DNA from: Calliopsis andreniformis
Lineage: Eukaryota > Arthropoda > Insecta > Hymenoptera > Andrenidae
Direction of reading: 5' to 3'
NCBI RefSeq assembly: GCF_051401765.1
Contig: NW_027480429.1
Span: 15,256,157 to 15,320,156 of the forward strand
Length of the DNA: 64,000 nucleotides
Positions 25,581-39,300 of the stretch are shown here, piece after piece (positions within the stretch are counted from its first letter, which is position 1; each line of letters starts with the position of its first letter). The translations under genes and the position numbers were made by a program. The notes beneath the pieces were generated by a model, which made no database searches, was not told the DNA's origin, and saw only the letters and a program-made list of their open reading frames with translations.

Positions 25581-26465
25581 TCCGTGCAACCTAGGCTTCA
25601 CTCTAGGGCGTTGTTCCACCAGATCGAATAGTTAGGGCCTAAGAAGTGAACGCCAGAAGCCTAAAATACAATATAAATACAACAGTCTTTCCATCATATC
25701 AAACGAGTAATTGCAACCAGTATGAAAGTTGTGTTCATTTCTAATTTCCGGGCAACCTAGGCTACACCCTAGGGCGTTGCTCCAACAGATTGAATAGTTA
25801 GGGCCTTAGAAGTCAATGCCCGAAGCATAAAATGTAATAAAAATACAACAGTTTTTCCATCATATAACCGGAATAATTGCAACCATTTTGAAAGTGATGG
25901 TCATTTCTACGTTGCAGGCAACCTAGGCGTCACTCTAGTGCGTTGCTCCACCACATCTAATAGCTACAGCCTTAGACGTCAACGACAGAAGCATAAAATA
26001 CAATAAAGATGCAACAGCTTTTCCATCGTATAAAACGAATAATTGCAACCAGAGTGAAAGTTATTGTCATTTCTACCTTCAGGGCAACCTAGGCTGCACT
26101 CTGGGGCGTTGATACACCAAATAGAATAGTTAGGGCCTTAGAAGTCAACGCCAGAAGCATAAAATTCATTAAAGATGCAACAGTTTTTCTGTCGTATACC
26201 AGGAGTCACTGCGAACAGTGTGAAAGTACTGGTCATTTCTACGTTCCGGGTAACATAGGCTTCACTCTAGGGCGTTGTTCTACCAGATCGAACAGTTAGG
26301 GCCTAAGAAGGCAACGCCAGAAGCATAAAGTAGAATATAGATATAACAGTTTTTCCATCATATAAAACGAATAATTGCAACCAGTATGAAAGTTATGGTC
26401 ATTTCTACGTTCCGGGCAACCTCGGCTTCACTCTAGGGCGTTGCTCCACCAGATCGAATAGTTAG
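25581..26465 (+). repeat. Unpaired monomers
   Basis: About five monomers in register without a long high-identity partner that I could find. They include an altered block D marker at 26108 (CGTTGATACACCAAATAG), a CAGGCAACCTAGGCGTC type and a CTGCACTCTGGGGCG type. No interruption is present. Confidence 0.65.
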
Positions 26466-27718
26466 GGACTAAGAAGTGAACGCCAGAAGCATAAAATACC
26501 ATATAAATACAACAGTTTTTCCATCGTATAAAACGAATAATAGCGACCAGTGTGAAAGTTATGGTCATTTCTTCGTTCCGGGCAACCTAGGCTACACCCT
26601 AGGGCGTTGCTCCACCAGATCGAATTGTTAGGGCCTAAGAAGTCAACGGCCGAAGCATAAAATACAAAATAAATAGAACTGTTTTTCCATCGTATAAAAC
26701 GAATAATTGCTACCGGTGTGAAAGTTATTTCCATTTCTACGTTCCGGGCAACCTAGGCTTCACCCTAGGGCGTTGTTCCACCAGATGGAGTAGTTATGGC
26801 ATAAGAGGTCAACGCCAGAAGCATAAAATACAATATAAGTACAGCAGTTTTTCCAACGTATAAAATGAATAAATGCAAACATTGCGATAGTAATGGTCAT
26901 TTCTACGTTCCGGGCAACCTAGGCGTCACTCTAGTGCGATGCTCCACCACATCTAATAGCTACGGCCTTAGACGTCAACGACAGAAGCATAAAATACAAT
27001 AAAGATGCAACAGCTTTTCCATCGTATAAAACGAATAATTGCAACCAGTGTGAAAGTTATTGTCATTTCTACTTTCCGGGCAACCTAGGCTTCACCCTAG
27101 AGCGTTGCTCCAACAGATTGAATAGTTGGGGCCTAAGAAATCAACGCCAGAAGTATAAAATACAATTTAAATATAACAGTTTTACCATCGTATAAAACGA
27201 ATCATTTCAACCAGTGTAAATTTTATGGCCATTTTTACATTCCGAGCAACATAGGCTGCAGTCTGGGGCGTTGATTCACCAGATAGAATAGTTAGGGCCT
27301 TAGAAGTCAACGCCAGAAGCATAAAATTCAATAAAGATGCAACAGTTTTTCTGTCGTATAACAGGAGTCACTGCAAACAGTGTGAAAGTACTGGTCATTT
27401 CTACGTTCCGGGTAACCTAGGCTTCACTCTAGGGCGTTGTTCTACCAGATCGAACAGTTAGGGCCTAAGAAGGCAACGCCAGAAGCATAAAGTACAATAT
27501 AAATATAACAGTTTTTCCATCGTATAAAACGAATAATAGCAACCAGTGTGAAAGTTATGGTCATTTCTACGTTCCGGGCAACCTCGGCTTCACTCTAGGG
27601 CGTTGCTCCACGAGATCGAATAGCTAGTGCCTTAGAAGTCAACGCCAGAAGCATAAAAAACAATATAAATCCAACAGTTTTTCCATCGTATAAAAGGATT
27701 AATTGCAACCAGTGTGAA
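26466..27718 (+). repeat. Higher-order block F, copy 1
   Basis: These 1253 bp are repeated at 29288-30540 at an offset of 2822 bp, exactly 17 monomers. Shared rare tracts include CAACGGCCGAAGCATAAA, TAAATGCAAACATTGCGATA, CACTCTAGTGCGATGC, the ATAGGCTGCAGTCTGGGGCG marker (27270 and 30092 by the GTTGATTCACC word) and AAAAGGATTAATTGC. I noticed essentially no differences within the block. Confidence 0.88.
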
Positions 27719-29287
27719 TGTTATGGTCATTTCTACATTCCGAGCAACCTAGGCTTCACTCTAGGGCGTTGTTCTACCAGATCGAACAGTTAGGGCCCAA
27801 GAAGGCAACGCCAGAAGCATAAAGTACAATATAAATATAACAGTTTCTCCATCGTATAAAACGAATAATAGCGACCAGTGTGAAAGTTATGGTCATTTCT
27901 ACTTTCCGGGCAACCTAGGCTTCACTCTAGGGCGTTGCTCCACCAGATCAAACAGTTAGGGCCTCAGAAGTCAACGCCCGCAGCATAAAATACAAGATAA
28001 ATAGAAGAGATTTTCCATTGTGTAAAACGAATAATTGCTACCAGTGTAAAAGTTATGGTCATTTCTACGTTCCGGGCAACCTAGGCTTCACTCTATGGCG
28101 TTCTTCCACCACATCGAATAGCTACGGCCTCAGAAGTCAACACCTGAAGTCTAAAATACAATAAAAATACAACAGTCTTTCCATCCTATAACAGGAATTA
28201 TTGCAACCCGTGTGAAGGTGATGGTCATTTCTGCGTTCCAGGCAACCAAGGCTTCACTCTAGGGCGCTGTTCCACCAGATCGAATAGTTAGGGCCTAAGA
28301 AGTCAACGCCAGTAGCATAAAATACGATATAAATACAACAACTTTTCCATCGTATAAAACGTATAATTGCAAGCAGTTTGAAGGTGATGGTCATTTGTAC
28401 GTACCGGGCAACCTAGGCTTCACTCTAGGGCGTTGCTCCACCAGACGAAACAGTTAGGGCCTTAGAAGTCAACGCCCGAAGCATAAAATACAAAATAAAT
28501 AGAACAGTTATTCCATTGTATAAAACGCATAATTGCTACCAGTGTAAAAGTTATGGTCATTTCTACGTTCCGGGCAACCTAGGCTTCACCCAAGGGCGTT
28601 GTTCCACCAGATCGAATAGTTAGGGCCTAAGATGTGAACGCCAGAAGAATAAAATACAATATAAATATAACAGTTTTTCAATCGTATAAAACGAATAATA
28701 GCAACCAGTGTGAAAGTTATGGTCATTTCTACGTTCCGGGCAACCTAGCTTTCACTCTAGGGCGTTGCTCCACCAGATCGAATAGTTAGGGCCTAAGAAG
28801 TGAACGAGAGAAGAATAAAATACAATATAAATATAACAGTTTTTCCATCGTATAAAACGAATAATAGCAACCAGTGTTAATGTTATGGTCATTTCTACGT
28901 TCCGGGCAAGCTAGGCTTCACTCTAGGGCGTTGCTCCACCAGATCAAACAGTTAGGGCCTTAGAAGTCAACGCCCGAACCATAAAATACAAAAAAAAATA
29001 CATCAGTGTTTCCATCATATAACAGGAATAATTGCAACCAGTTTAAAAGTGATGGTCATTTCTCCTTTCCGGGCAACCTAGGCCTCACTCTAGGGCGTTG
29101 CTCCACTAGATCGAATAGCTAGGGCCTTAGAAGTCAACGCCAGAAGCATAAAATACAATATAAATACAACAGCTTTTCCATCGTATAAAACGAATAATTG
29201 CAACCAGTGTGTAAGTAATGGTCATTTCTACGTTCCGAGCACCCTAGGCGTCACTCTAGGGCGTTGCTCCACCAGATCGAATAGCTG
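27719..29287 (+). repeat. Spacer monomers between block F copies
   Basis: About 9.5 monomers of other types. The stretch around 28790-29270 matches 35770-36250 at an offset of 6976 bp (42 monomers plus four bases). It contains GAACGAGAGAAGAATAAAAT, AGTGTTAATGTTATGG and the lengthened A tract in ATACAAAAAAAAATACATC near 28985 (+1 bp). The CCAGACGAAACAGTTAGG type near 28441 foreshadows block G. A one-base deletion (ATAGCTGGGACTAAG) lies at the right edge, near 29288. Confidence 0.75.
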
Positions 29288-30540
29288 GGACTAAGAAGTG
29301 AACGCCAGAAGCATAAAATACCATATAAATACAACAGTTTTTCCATCGTATAAAACGAATAATAGCGACCAGTGTGAAAGTTATGGTCATTTCTTCGTTC
29401 CGGGCAACCTAGGCTACACCCTAGGGCGTTGCTCCACCAGATCGAATTGTTAGGGCCTAAGAAGTCAACGGCCGAAGCATAAAATACAAAATAAATAGAA
29501 CTGTTTTTCCATCGTATAAAACGAATAATTGCTACCGGTGTGAAAGTTATTTCCATTTCTACGTTCCGGGCAACCTAGGCTTCACCCTAGGGCGTTGTTC
29601 CACCAGATGGAGTAGTTATGGCATAAGAGGTCAACGCCAGAAGCATAAAATACAATATAAGTACAGCAGTTTTTCCAACGTATAAAATGAATAAATGCAA
29701 ACATTGCGATAGTAATGGTCATTTCTACGTTCCGGGCAACCTAGGCGTCACTCTAGTGCGATGCTCCACCACATCTAATAGCTACGGCCTTAGACGTCAA
29801 CGACAGAAGCATAAAATACAATAAAGATGCAACAGCTTTTCCATCGTATAAAACGAATAATTGCAACCAGTGTGAAAGTTATTGTCATTTCTACTTTCCG
29901 GGCAACCTAGGCTTCACCCTAGAGCGTTGCTCCAACAGATTGAATAGTTGGGGCCTAAGAAATCAACGCCAGAAGTATAAAATACAATTTAAATATAACA
30001 GTTTTACCATCGTATAAAACGAATCATTTCAACCAGTGTAAATTTTATGGCCATTTTTACATTCCGAGCAACATAGGCTGCAGTCTGGGGCGTTGATTCA
30101 CCAGATAGAATAGTTAGGGCCTTAGAAGTCAACGCCAGAAGCATAAAATTCAATAAAGATGCAACAGTTTTTCTGTCGTATAACAGGAGTCACTGCAAAC
30201 AGTGTGAAAGTACTGGTCATTTCTACGTTCCGGGTAACCTAGGCTTCACTCTAGGGCGTTGTTCTACCAGATCGAACAGTTAGGGCCTAAGAAGGCAACG
30301 CCAGAAGCATAAAGTACAATATAAATATAACAGTTTTTCCATCGTATAAAACGAATAATAGCAACCAGTGTGAAAGTTATGGTCATTTCTACGTTCCGGG
30401 CAACCTCGGCTTCACTCTAGGGCGTTGCTCCACGAGATCGAATAGCTAGTGCCTTAGAAGTCAACGCCAGAAGCATAAAAAACAATATAAATCCAACAGT
30501 TTTTCCATCGTATAAAAGGATTAATTGCAACCAGTGTGAA
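29288..30540 (+). repeat. Higher-order block F, copy 2
   Basis: Second copy of 26466-27718 at exactly 17 monomers. The two copies part at 30540, where this one reads GAAAGTAATGG and copy 1 reads GAATGTTATGG. The left edge coincides with the one-base deletion near 29288, so the deletion may sit on the exchange junction; that is inference. Confidence 0.87.
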
Positions 30541-33500
30541 AGTAATGGTCATTTCTACATTCCGAGAAACCTAGGCTTCACTCTAGGGCGCTGCTCCACC
30601 AGATCGAATAGTTAGGTCCTTAGATGTCAACGCCAGAAGCATAAAATACGATATAAATACAACAGCTTTTCCATTGTATAAAAGGAATGATTGCAAACGG
30701 TGTGAAAGTAATGGTCATTTCTACGTTCCGGGCTACCTAGGCTTCACTCTGTGGCGTTCTTCCACCACATCGTATAGCAACGGCCTCAGTAGTCAACGCG
30801 AGAAGCATAAAATACAATATAAATATAACAGTTTTTCCATCGTATAAAACGAATAATAGCAACCAGTGTGAAAGTTATGGTCATTTCTAAGTTCCGGGCA
30901 ACCTAGGCTTCACTCTAGGGCGTTGCTCCACCAGATCATACAATTAGGGCCTTAGAAGCCAACGCCCGAAGCATAAAACACAAAATAAACAGAACGGTTT
31001 TTCCATTGTATAAAACGAATAATTGCTACCAGTGTGTAAGTAATGGTCATTTCTACGTTCCGAGCACCCTAGGCGTCACTCTAGGGCGTTGCTCCACCAC
31101 ATCTAATAGCTACGGCCTTAGAAGTCAACGCCAGAGGCATAAAATGCAATATAAATACAACAGGTTTTCCATCGTATAAAACGAATGATTGCAACCAGTG
31201 TGAAAGTAATGGTCATTTCTACATTCCGAGAAACCTAGGCTTCACTCTAGGGCGCTGCTCCACCAGATCGAATAGTTAGGTCCTTAGATGTCAACGCCAG
31301 AAGCATAAAATACGATATAAATACAACAGCTTTTCCATTGTATAAAAGGAATGATTGCAAACGGTGTGAAAGTAATGGTCATTTCTACGTTCCGGGCTAC
31401 CTAGGCTTCACTCTGTGGCGTTCTTCCACCACATCGTATAGCAACGGCCTCAGTAGTCAACGCGAGAAGCATAAAATACAATATAAATATAACAGTTTTT
31501 CCATCGTATAAAACGAATAATAGCAACCAGTGTGAAAGTTATGGTCATTTCTAAGTTCCGGGCAACCTAGGCTTCACTCTAGGGCGTTGCTCCACCAGAT
31601 CATACAATTAGGGCCTTAGAAGCCAACGCCCGAAGCATAAAACACAAAATAAACAGAACGGTTTTTCCATTGTATAAAACGAATAATTGCTACCAGTGTA
31701 AAATTTATGGTCATTTCTACGTTCCGGGCAACCTAGGTTTCACTCCAGGGCGTTGCTCCTCGAGATCGAATAGTTACGGCCTAAGCAGTCAACGCCAGAA
31801 GCATAAAATACGATAAAGGTGCAACAGTTTTTCCATCGTATAAAACGAATAATTGCAACCAGTGTGAAAGTTATGGTCATTTCTACATTCCGAGCAACCT
31901 AGGCCTCACTCTAGGGCGTTGTTCCACCAGATCGAATAGTTAGGGCCTAAGAAGTGAACGCCAGAAGCATAAAATGCAATAAAAATACAACAGTTTTTCC
32001 ATCGTGTAGCAGGAGTAATATGCAACCAGTGTGATAGTAGTGGTCATTTCTACGTTCCGGGTAACCTAGGCCTCACTCTAGGGCGTTGTTCCACCAGATC
32101 GAATAGTTAGGACCTAAGAAGTTAACGCCAGAAGCATAAAATGCAATAAAAATACAACAGTTTTTCCATCGTGTAGGAGGAGTAATATGCAACCAGTGTG
32201 AAAGTAATGGTCATTTCTACGTTCCGGGCAACCTAGGCTTCACTCTAGGGCGTTGCTCCACCACATCTAATAGCTACGGCCTTAGAAGTCAACGCCAGAG
32301 GCATAAAATACAATATAAATACAACAGCGTTTCCATCGTATAAAACGAATAATTGCAACCAGTGTGAAAGTTATGGTCATTTCTACATTCCGAGCAACCT
32401 AGGCTTCACTCTAGGGCGTTGCTCCACCAGATCGAATAGTTAGGTCCTTAGAAGTAAACGCCAGAAGCATAAAATGCGATATAAATACAACAGCTTTTAC
32501 ATCGTATAAAAGGAATAATTGCAAACAGTGTGAAAGTAATGGTCATTTCTACGTTCCGGCCAACCTGGGCTTCACCCTAGGCCGTTGTTCCACCAGATCG
32601 AATAGTTAGGGCCTAAGAAGTGAACGCCAGAACCATAAAATGCAATAAAAATACAACAGTTTTTCCATCGTATTACAGGATTAATTGCAACCAGTTTGAA
32701 AGTGATGGTCATTTCTCCTTTCCGGGCAACCTAGGCTTCACTCTAGGGCGTTGTTCCACCAGATCGTATAGCTAGGGCCTAAGAATTAAACGCCAGAAGC
32801 ATAAAATACGATATAAATACAACTGCTTTTCCATCGTATAAAACGAATAATTGCAACCAGTGTGAAAGTAATCGTCACTTCTACGTTCCGGGCAACCTAG
32901 GCATCACTCTAGGGCGTTGTTCCACCAGATCGAATAGTTAGGGCCTAAGAAGTCAACGCCAGTAGCATAAAATACGATATAAATACAACATCTTTTCCAT
33001 CGTATAAAACGAATAATTGCAACCAGTTTGAAGGTGATGGTCATTTCTACGTACCGGGCAACCTAGGCTTCACTCTAGGGCGTTGCTCCACCAGACGAAA
33101 CAGTTAGGGCCTCAGAAGTCAACGCCCGAAGCATAAAATACAAGATAAATAGAAGAGTTTTTCCATTGTGTAAAACGAATGATTGCTACCAGTGTAAAAG
33201 TTATGGTCATTTCTACGTTCCGGGCAACCTAGGCTTCACTCTATGGCGTTCTTCCACCACATCGAATAGCTACGGCCTCAGAAGTCAACACCTGAAGTCT
33301 AAAATACAATAAAAATACAACAGTCTTTCCATCCTATAACAGGAATAATTGCAACCAGTGTGAAAGTTATGGTCATTTCTACATTCCGAGCAACCTAGGC
33401 TTCACTCTAGGGCGTTGCTCCACCAGATCGAATAGTTAGGTCCTTAGAAGTAAACGCCAGAAGCATAAAATGCGATATAAATACAACAGCTTTTACATCG

Positions 33501-36355
33501 TATAAAAGGAATAATTGCAAACAGTGTGAAAGTAATGGTCATTTCTACGTTCCGGCCAACCTGGGCTTCACCCTAGGCCATTGTTCCACCAGATCGAATA
33601 GTTAGGGCCTAAGAAGTGAACGCCAGAACCATAAAATACAATAAAAATACAACAGTCTTTCCATCCTATAACAGGAATAATTGCAACCCGTGTGAAGGTG
33701 ATGGTCATTTCTGCGTTCCAGGCAACCTAGGCTTCACTCTAGGGCGTTGTTCCACCAGATCGAATAGTTAGGGCCTAAGAACTCAACGCCAGTAGCATAA
33801 AATACGATATAAATACAACAACTTTTCCATCGTATAAAACGAATAATTGCAACCAGTTTGAAGGTGATGGTCTTTACTACGTACCGGGCAACCTAGGCTT
33901 CACTCTAGGGCGTTGCTCCACCAGACGAAACAGTTAGGGCCTTAGAAGTCAACGCCCGAAGCATAAAATACAAAATAAATAGAACAGTTATTCCATTGTA
34001 TAAAACGAATAATTGCTACCAGTGTAAAAGTTATGGTCATTTCTACGTTCCGGGCAGCCTAGGCTTCACCCAAGGGCGTTTTTCCACCAGATCGAATAGT
34101 TCGGGCCTAAGATGTGGACGCCAGAAGAATAAAATACAATATAAATATAACAGTTTTTCCATCGTATAAAACGAATAATAGCAACCAGTGTGAAAGTTAT
34201 GGTCAATTCCACGTTCCGGGCAACCTAGGTTTCACTCCAGGGCGTTGCTCCTCCAGATCGAATAGTTACGGCCTAAGCAGTCAACGCCAGAAGCATAAAA
34301 TACGATAAAGATGCAACAGTTTTTCCATCGTATAAAACGAATAATTGCAACCAGTGTGAAAGTTATGGTCATTTCTACATTCCGAGCAACCTAGGCCTCA
34401 CTCTAGGGCGTTGTTCCACCAGATCGAATAGTTAGGACCTAAGAAGTTAACGCCAGAAGCATAAAATGCAATAAAAATACAACAGTTTTTCCATCGTGTA
34501 GCAGGAGTAATATGCAACCAGTGTGATAGTAGTGGTCATTTCTACGTTCCGGGTAACCTAGGCCTCACTCTAGGGCGTTGTTCCACCAGATCGAATAGTT
34601 AGGACCTAAGAAGTTAACGCCAGAAGCATAAAATGCAATAAAAATACAACAGTTTTTCCATCGTGTAGCAGGAGTAATATGCAACCAGTGTGAAAGTAAT
34701 GGTCATTTCTACGTTCCGGGCAACCCAGGCTTCACTCTAGGGCGTTGCTCCACCACATCTAATAGCTACGGCCTTAGAAGTCAACGCCAGAGGCATAAAA
34801 TACAATATAAATACAACAGCGTTTCCATCGTATAAAACGAATAATTGCAACCAGTGTGAAAGTTATGGTCATTTCTACATTCCGAGCAACCTAGGCTTCA
34901 CTCTAGGGCGTTGCTCCACCAGATCGAATAGTTAGGTCCTTAGAAGTAAACGCCAGAAGCATAAAATGCGATATAAATACAACAGCTTTTACATCGTATA
35001 AAAGGAATAATTGCAAACAGTGTGAAAGTAATGGTCATTTCTACGTTCCGGCCAACCTGGGCTTCACCCTAGGCCGTTGTTCCACCAGATCGAATAGTTA
35101 GGGCCTAAGAAGTGAACGCCAGAACCATAAAATGCAATAAAAATACAACAGTTTTTCCATCGTATAACAGGATTAATTGCAACCAGTTTGAAAGTGATGG
35201 TCATTTCTCCTTTCCGGGCAACCTAGGCTTCACTCTAGGGCGTTGCTCCACCAGATCAAACAGTTAGGGCCTCAGAAGTCAACGCCCGAAGCATAAAATA
35301 CAAGATAAATAGAAGAGTTTTTCCATTGTGTAAAACGAATAATTGCTACCAGTGTAAAAGTTATGGTCATTTCTACGTTCCGGGCAACCTAGGCTTCACT
35401 CTATGGCGTTCTTCCACCACATCGAATAGCTACGGCCCCAGAAGTCAACACCTGAAGTCTAAAATACAATAAAAATACAACAGTCTTTCCATCCTATAAC
35501 AGGAATAATTGCAACCCGTGTGAAGGTGATGGTCATTTCTGCGTTCCAGGCAACCTAGGCTTCACTCTAGGGCGTTGTTCCACCAGATCGAATAGTTAGG
35601 GCCTAAGAAGTCAACGCCAGTAGCATAAAATACGATATAAATACAACAACTTTTCCATCGTATAAAACGAATAATTGCAACCAGTTTGAAGGTGATGGTC
35701 ATTTCTACGTTCCGGGCAACCTAGGCTTCACCCAAGGGCGTTTTTCCACCAGATCGAATAGTTCCGGCCTAAGAAGTGAACGAGAGAAGAATAAAATACA
35801 ATATAAATATAACAGTTTTTCCATCGTATAAAACGAATAATAGCAACCAGTGTTAATGTTATGGTCATTTCTACGTTCCGGGCAAGCTAGGCTTCACTCT
35901 AGGGCGTTGCTCCACCAGATCAAACAGTTAGGGCCTTAGAAGTCAACGCCCGAACCATAAAATACAAAAAAAAATACATCAGTGTTTCCATCATATAACA
36001 GGAATAATTGCAACCAGTTTAAAAGTGATGGTCATTTCTCCTTTCCGGGCAACCTAGGCCTCACTCTAGGGCGTTGCTCCACTAGATCGAATAGCTAGGG
36101 CCTTAGAAGTCAACGCCAGAAGCATAAAATACAATATAAATACAACAGCTTTTCCATCGTATAAAACGAATAATTGCAACCAGTGTGTAAGTAATGGTCA
36201 TTTCTACGTTCCGAGCACCCTAGGCGTCACTCTAGGGCGTTGCTCCACCACATCTAATAGCTACGGCCTTAGAAGTCAACGCCAGAGGCATAAAATGCAA
36301 TATAAATACAACAGGTTTTCCATCGTATAAAACGAATGATTGCAACCAGTGTGAA
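30541..36355 (+). repeat. Higher-order block G, copy 1 (35 monomers, about 5.8 kb)
   Basis: This is the longest higher-order unit in the window. It matches the next block at an offset of 5815 bp up to about 32000 and 5648 bp afterwards. The 167-bp change reflects one extra monomer in this copy near 31900-32200, where two successive monomers carry the one-base-longer word GAGTAATATGCAACC (32025 and 32192). The block opens with an internal tetramer: CCGAGAAACCTAGG occurs at 30562 and 31226, 664 bp apart. Other members are CATACAATTAGGGCC, CCAGACGAAACAGTTAGG, CCAAGGGCGTTTTTCC and CCGGCCAACCTGGGC. Four +1 events of the TAATATGC type and one of the A-tract type are present. The last monomers (35770-36250) match 28790-29270. 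Confidence 0.88.
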
Positions 36356-39300
36356 AGTAATGGTCATTTCTACATTCCGAGAAACCTAGGCTTCACTCTA
36401 GGGCGCTGCTCCACCAGATCGAATAGTTAGGTCCTTAGATGTCAACGCCAGAAGCATAAAATACGATATAAATACAACAGCTTTTCCATTGTATAAAAGG
36501 AATGATTGCAAACGGTGTGAAAGTAATGGTCATTTCTACGTTCCGGGCTACCTAGGCTTCACTCTGTGGCGTTCTTCCACCACATCGTATAGCAACGGCC
36601 TCAGTAGTCAACGCGAGAAGCATAAAATACAATATAAATATAACAGTTTTTCCATCGTATAAAACGAATAATAGCAACCAGTGTGAAAGTTATGGTCATT
36701 TCTAAGTTCCGGGCAACCTAGGCTTCACTCTAGGGCGTTGCTCCACCAGATCATACAATTAGGGCCTTAGAAGCCAACGCCCGAAGCATAAAACACAAAA
36801 TAAACAGAACGGTTTTTCCATTGTATAAAACGAATAATTGCTACCAGTGTGTAAGTAATGGTCATTTCTACGTTCCGAGCACCCTAGGCGTCACTCTAGG
36901 GCGTTGCTCCACCACATCTAATAGCTACGGCCTTAGAAGTCAACGCCAGAGGCATAAAATGCAATATAAATACAACAGGTTTTCCATCGTATAAAACGAA
37001 TGATTGCAACCAGTGTGAAAGTAATGGTCATTTCTACATTCCGAGAAACCTAGGCTTCACTCTAGGGCGCTGCTCCACCAGATCGAATAGTTAGGTCCTT
37101 AGATGTCAACGCCAGAAGCATAAAATACGATATAAATACAACAGCTTTTCCATTGTATAAAAGGAATGATTGCAAACGGTGTGAAAGTAATGGTCATTTC
37201 TACGTTCCGGGCTACCTAGGCTTCACTCTGTGGCGTTCTTCCACCACATCGTATAGCAACGGCCTCAGTAGTCAACGCGAGAAGCATAAAATACAATATA
37301 AATATAACAGTTTTTCCATCGTATAAAACGAATAATAGCAACCAGTGTGAAAGTTATGGTCATTTCTAAGTTCCGGGCAACCTAGGCTTCACTCTAGGGC
37401 GTTGCTCCACCAGATCATACAATTAGGGCCTTAGAAGCCAACGCCCGAAGCATAAAACACAAAATAAACAGAACGGTTTTTCCATTGTATAAAACGAATA
37501 ATTGCTACCAGTGTAAAATTTATGGTCATTTCTACGTTCCGGGCAACCTAGGTTTCACTCCAGGGCGTTGCTCCTCGAGATCGAATAGTTACGGCCTAAG
37601 CAGTCAACGCCAGAAGCATAAAATACGATAAAGGTGCAACAGTTTTTCCATCGTATAAAACGAATAATTGCAACCAGTGTGAAAGTTATGGTCATTTCTA
37701 CATTCCGAGCAACCTAGGCCTCACTCTAGGGCGTTGTTCCACCAGATCGAATAGTTAGGGCCTAAGAAGTGAACGCCAGAAGCATAAAATGCAATAAAAA
37801 TACAACAGTTTTTCCATCGTGTAGCAGGAGTAATATGCAACCAGTGTGAAAGTAATGGTCATTTCTACGTTCCGGGCAACCTAGGCTTCACTCTAGGGCG
37901 TTGCTCCACCACATCTAATAGCTACGGCCTTAGAAGTCAACGCCAGAGGCATAAAATACAATATAAATACAACAGCGTTTCCATCGTATAAAACGAATAA
38001 TTGCAACCAGTGTGAAAGTTATGGTCATTTCTACATTCCGAGCAACCTAGGCTTCACTCTAGGGCGTTGCTCCACCAGATCGAATAGTTAGGTCCTTAGA
38101 AGTAAACGCCAGAAGCATAAAATGCGATATAAATACAACAGCTTTTACATCGTATAAAAGGAATAATTGCAAACAGTGTGAAAGTAATGGTCATTTCTAC
38201 GTTCCGGCCAACCTGGGCTTCACCCTAGGCCGTTGTTCCACCAGATCGAATAGTTAGGGCCTAAGAAGTGAACGCCAGAACCATAAAATGCAATAAAAAT
38301 ACAACAGTTTTTCCATCGTATTACAGGATTAATTGCAACCAGTTTGAAAGTGATGGTCATTTCTCCTTTCCGGGCAACCTAGGCTTCACTCTAGGGCGTT
38401 GTTCCACCAGATCGTATAGCTAGGGCCTAAGAATTAAACGCCAGAAGCATAAAATACGATATAAATACAACTGCTTTTCCATCGTATAAAACGAATAATT
38501 GCAACCAGTGTGAAAGTAATCGTCACTTCTACGTTCCGGGCAACCTAGGCATCACTCTAGGGCGTTGTTCCACCAGATCGAATAGTTAGGGCCTAAGAAG
38601 TCAACGCCAGTAGCATAAAATACGATATAAATACAACATCTTTTCCATCGTATAAAACGAATAATTGCAACCAGTTTGAAGGTGATGGTCATTTCTACGT
38701 ACCGGGCAACCTAGGCTTCACTCTAGGGCGTTGCTCCACCAGACGAAACAGTTAGGGCCTCAGAAGTCAACGCCCGAAGCATAAAATACAAGATAAATAG
38801 AAGAGTTTTTCCATTGTGTAAAACGAATGATTGCTACCAGTGTAAAAGTTATGGTCATTTCTACGTTCCGGGCAACCTAGGCTTCACTCTATGGCGTTCT
38901 TCCACCACATCGAATAGCTACGGCCTCAGAAGTCAACACCTGAAGTCTAAAATACAATAAAAATACAACAGTCTTTCCATCCTATAACAGGAATAATTGC
39001 AACCAGTGTGAAAGTTATGGTCATTTCTACATTCCGAGCAACCTAGGCTTCACTCTAGGGCGTTGCTCCACCAGATCGAATAGTTAGGTCCTTAGAAGTA
39101 AACGCCAGAAGCATAAAATGCGATATAAATACAACAGCTTTTACATCGTATAAAAGGAATAATTGCAAACAGTGTGAAAGTAATGGTCATTTCTACGTTC
39201 CGGCCAACCTGGGCTTCACCCTAGGCCATTGTTCCACCAGATCGAATAGTTAGGGCCTAAGAAGTGAACGCCAGAACCATAAAATACAATAAAAATACAA

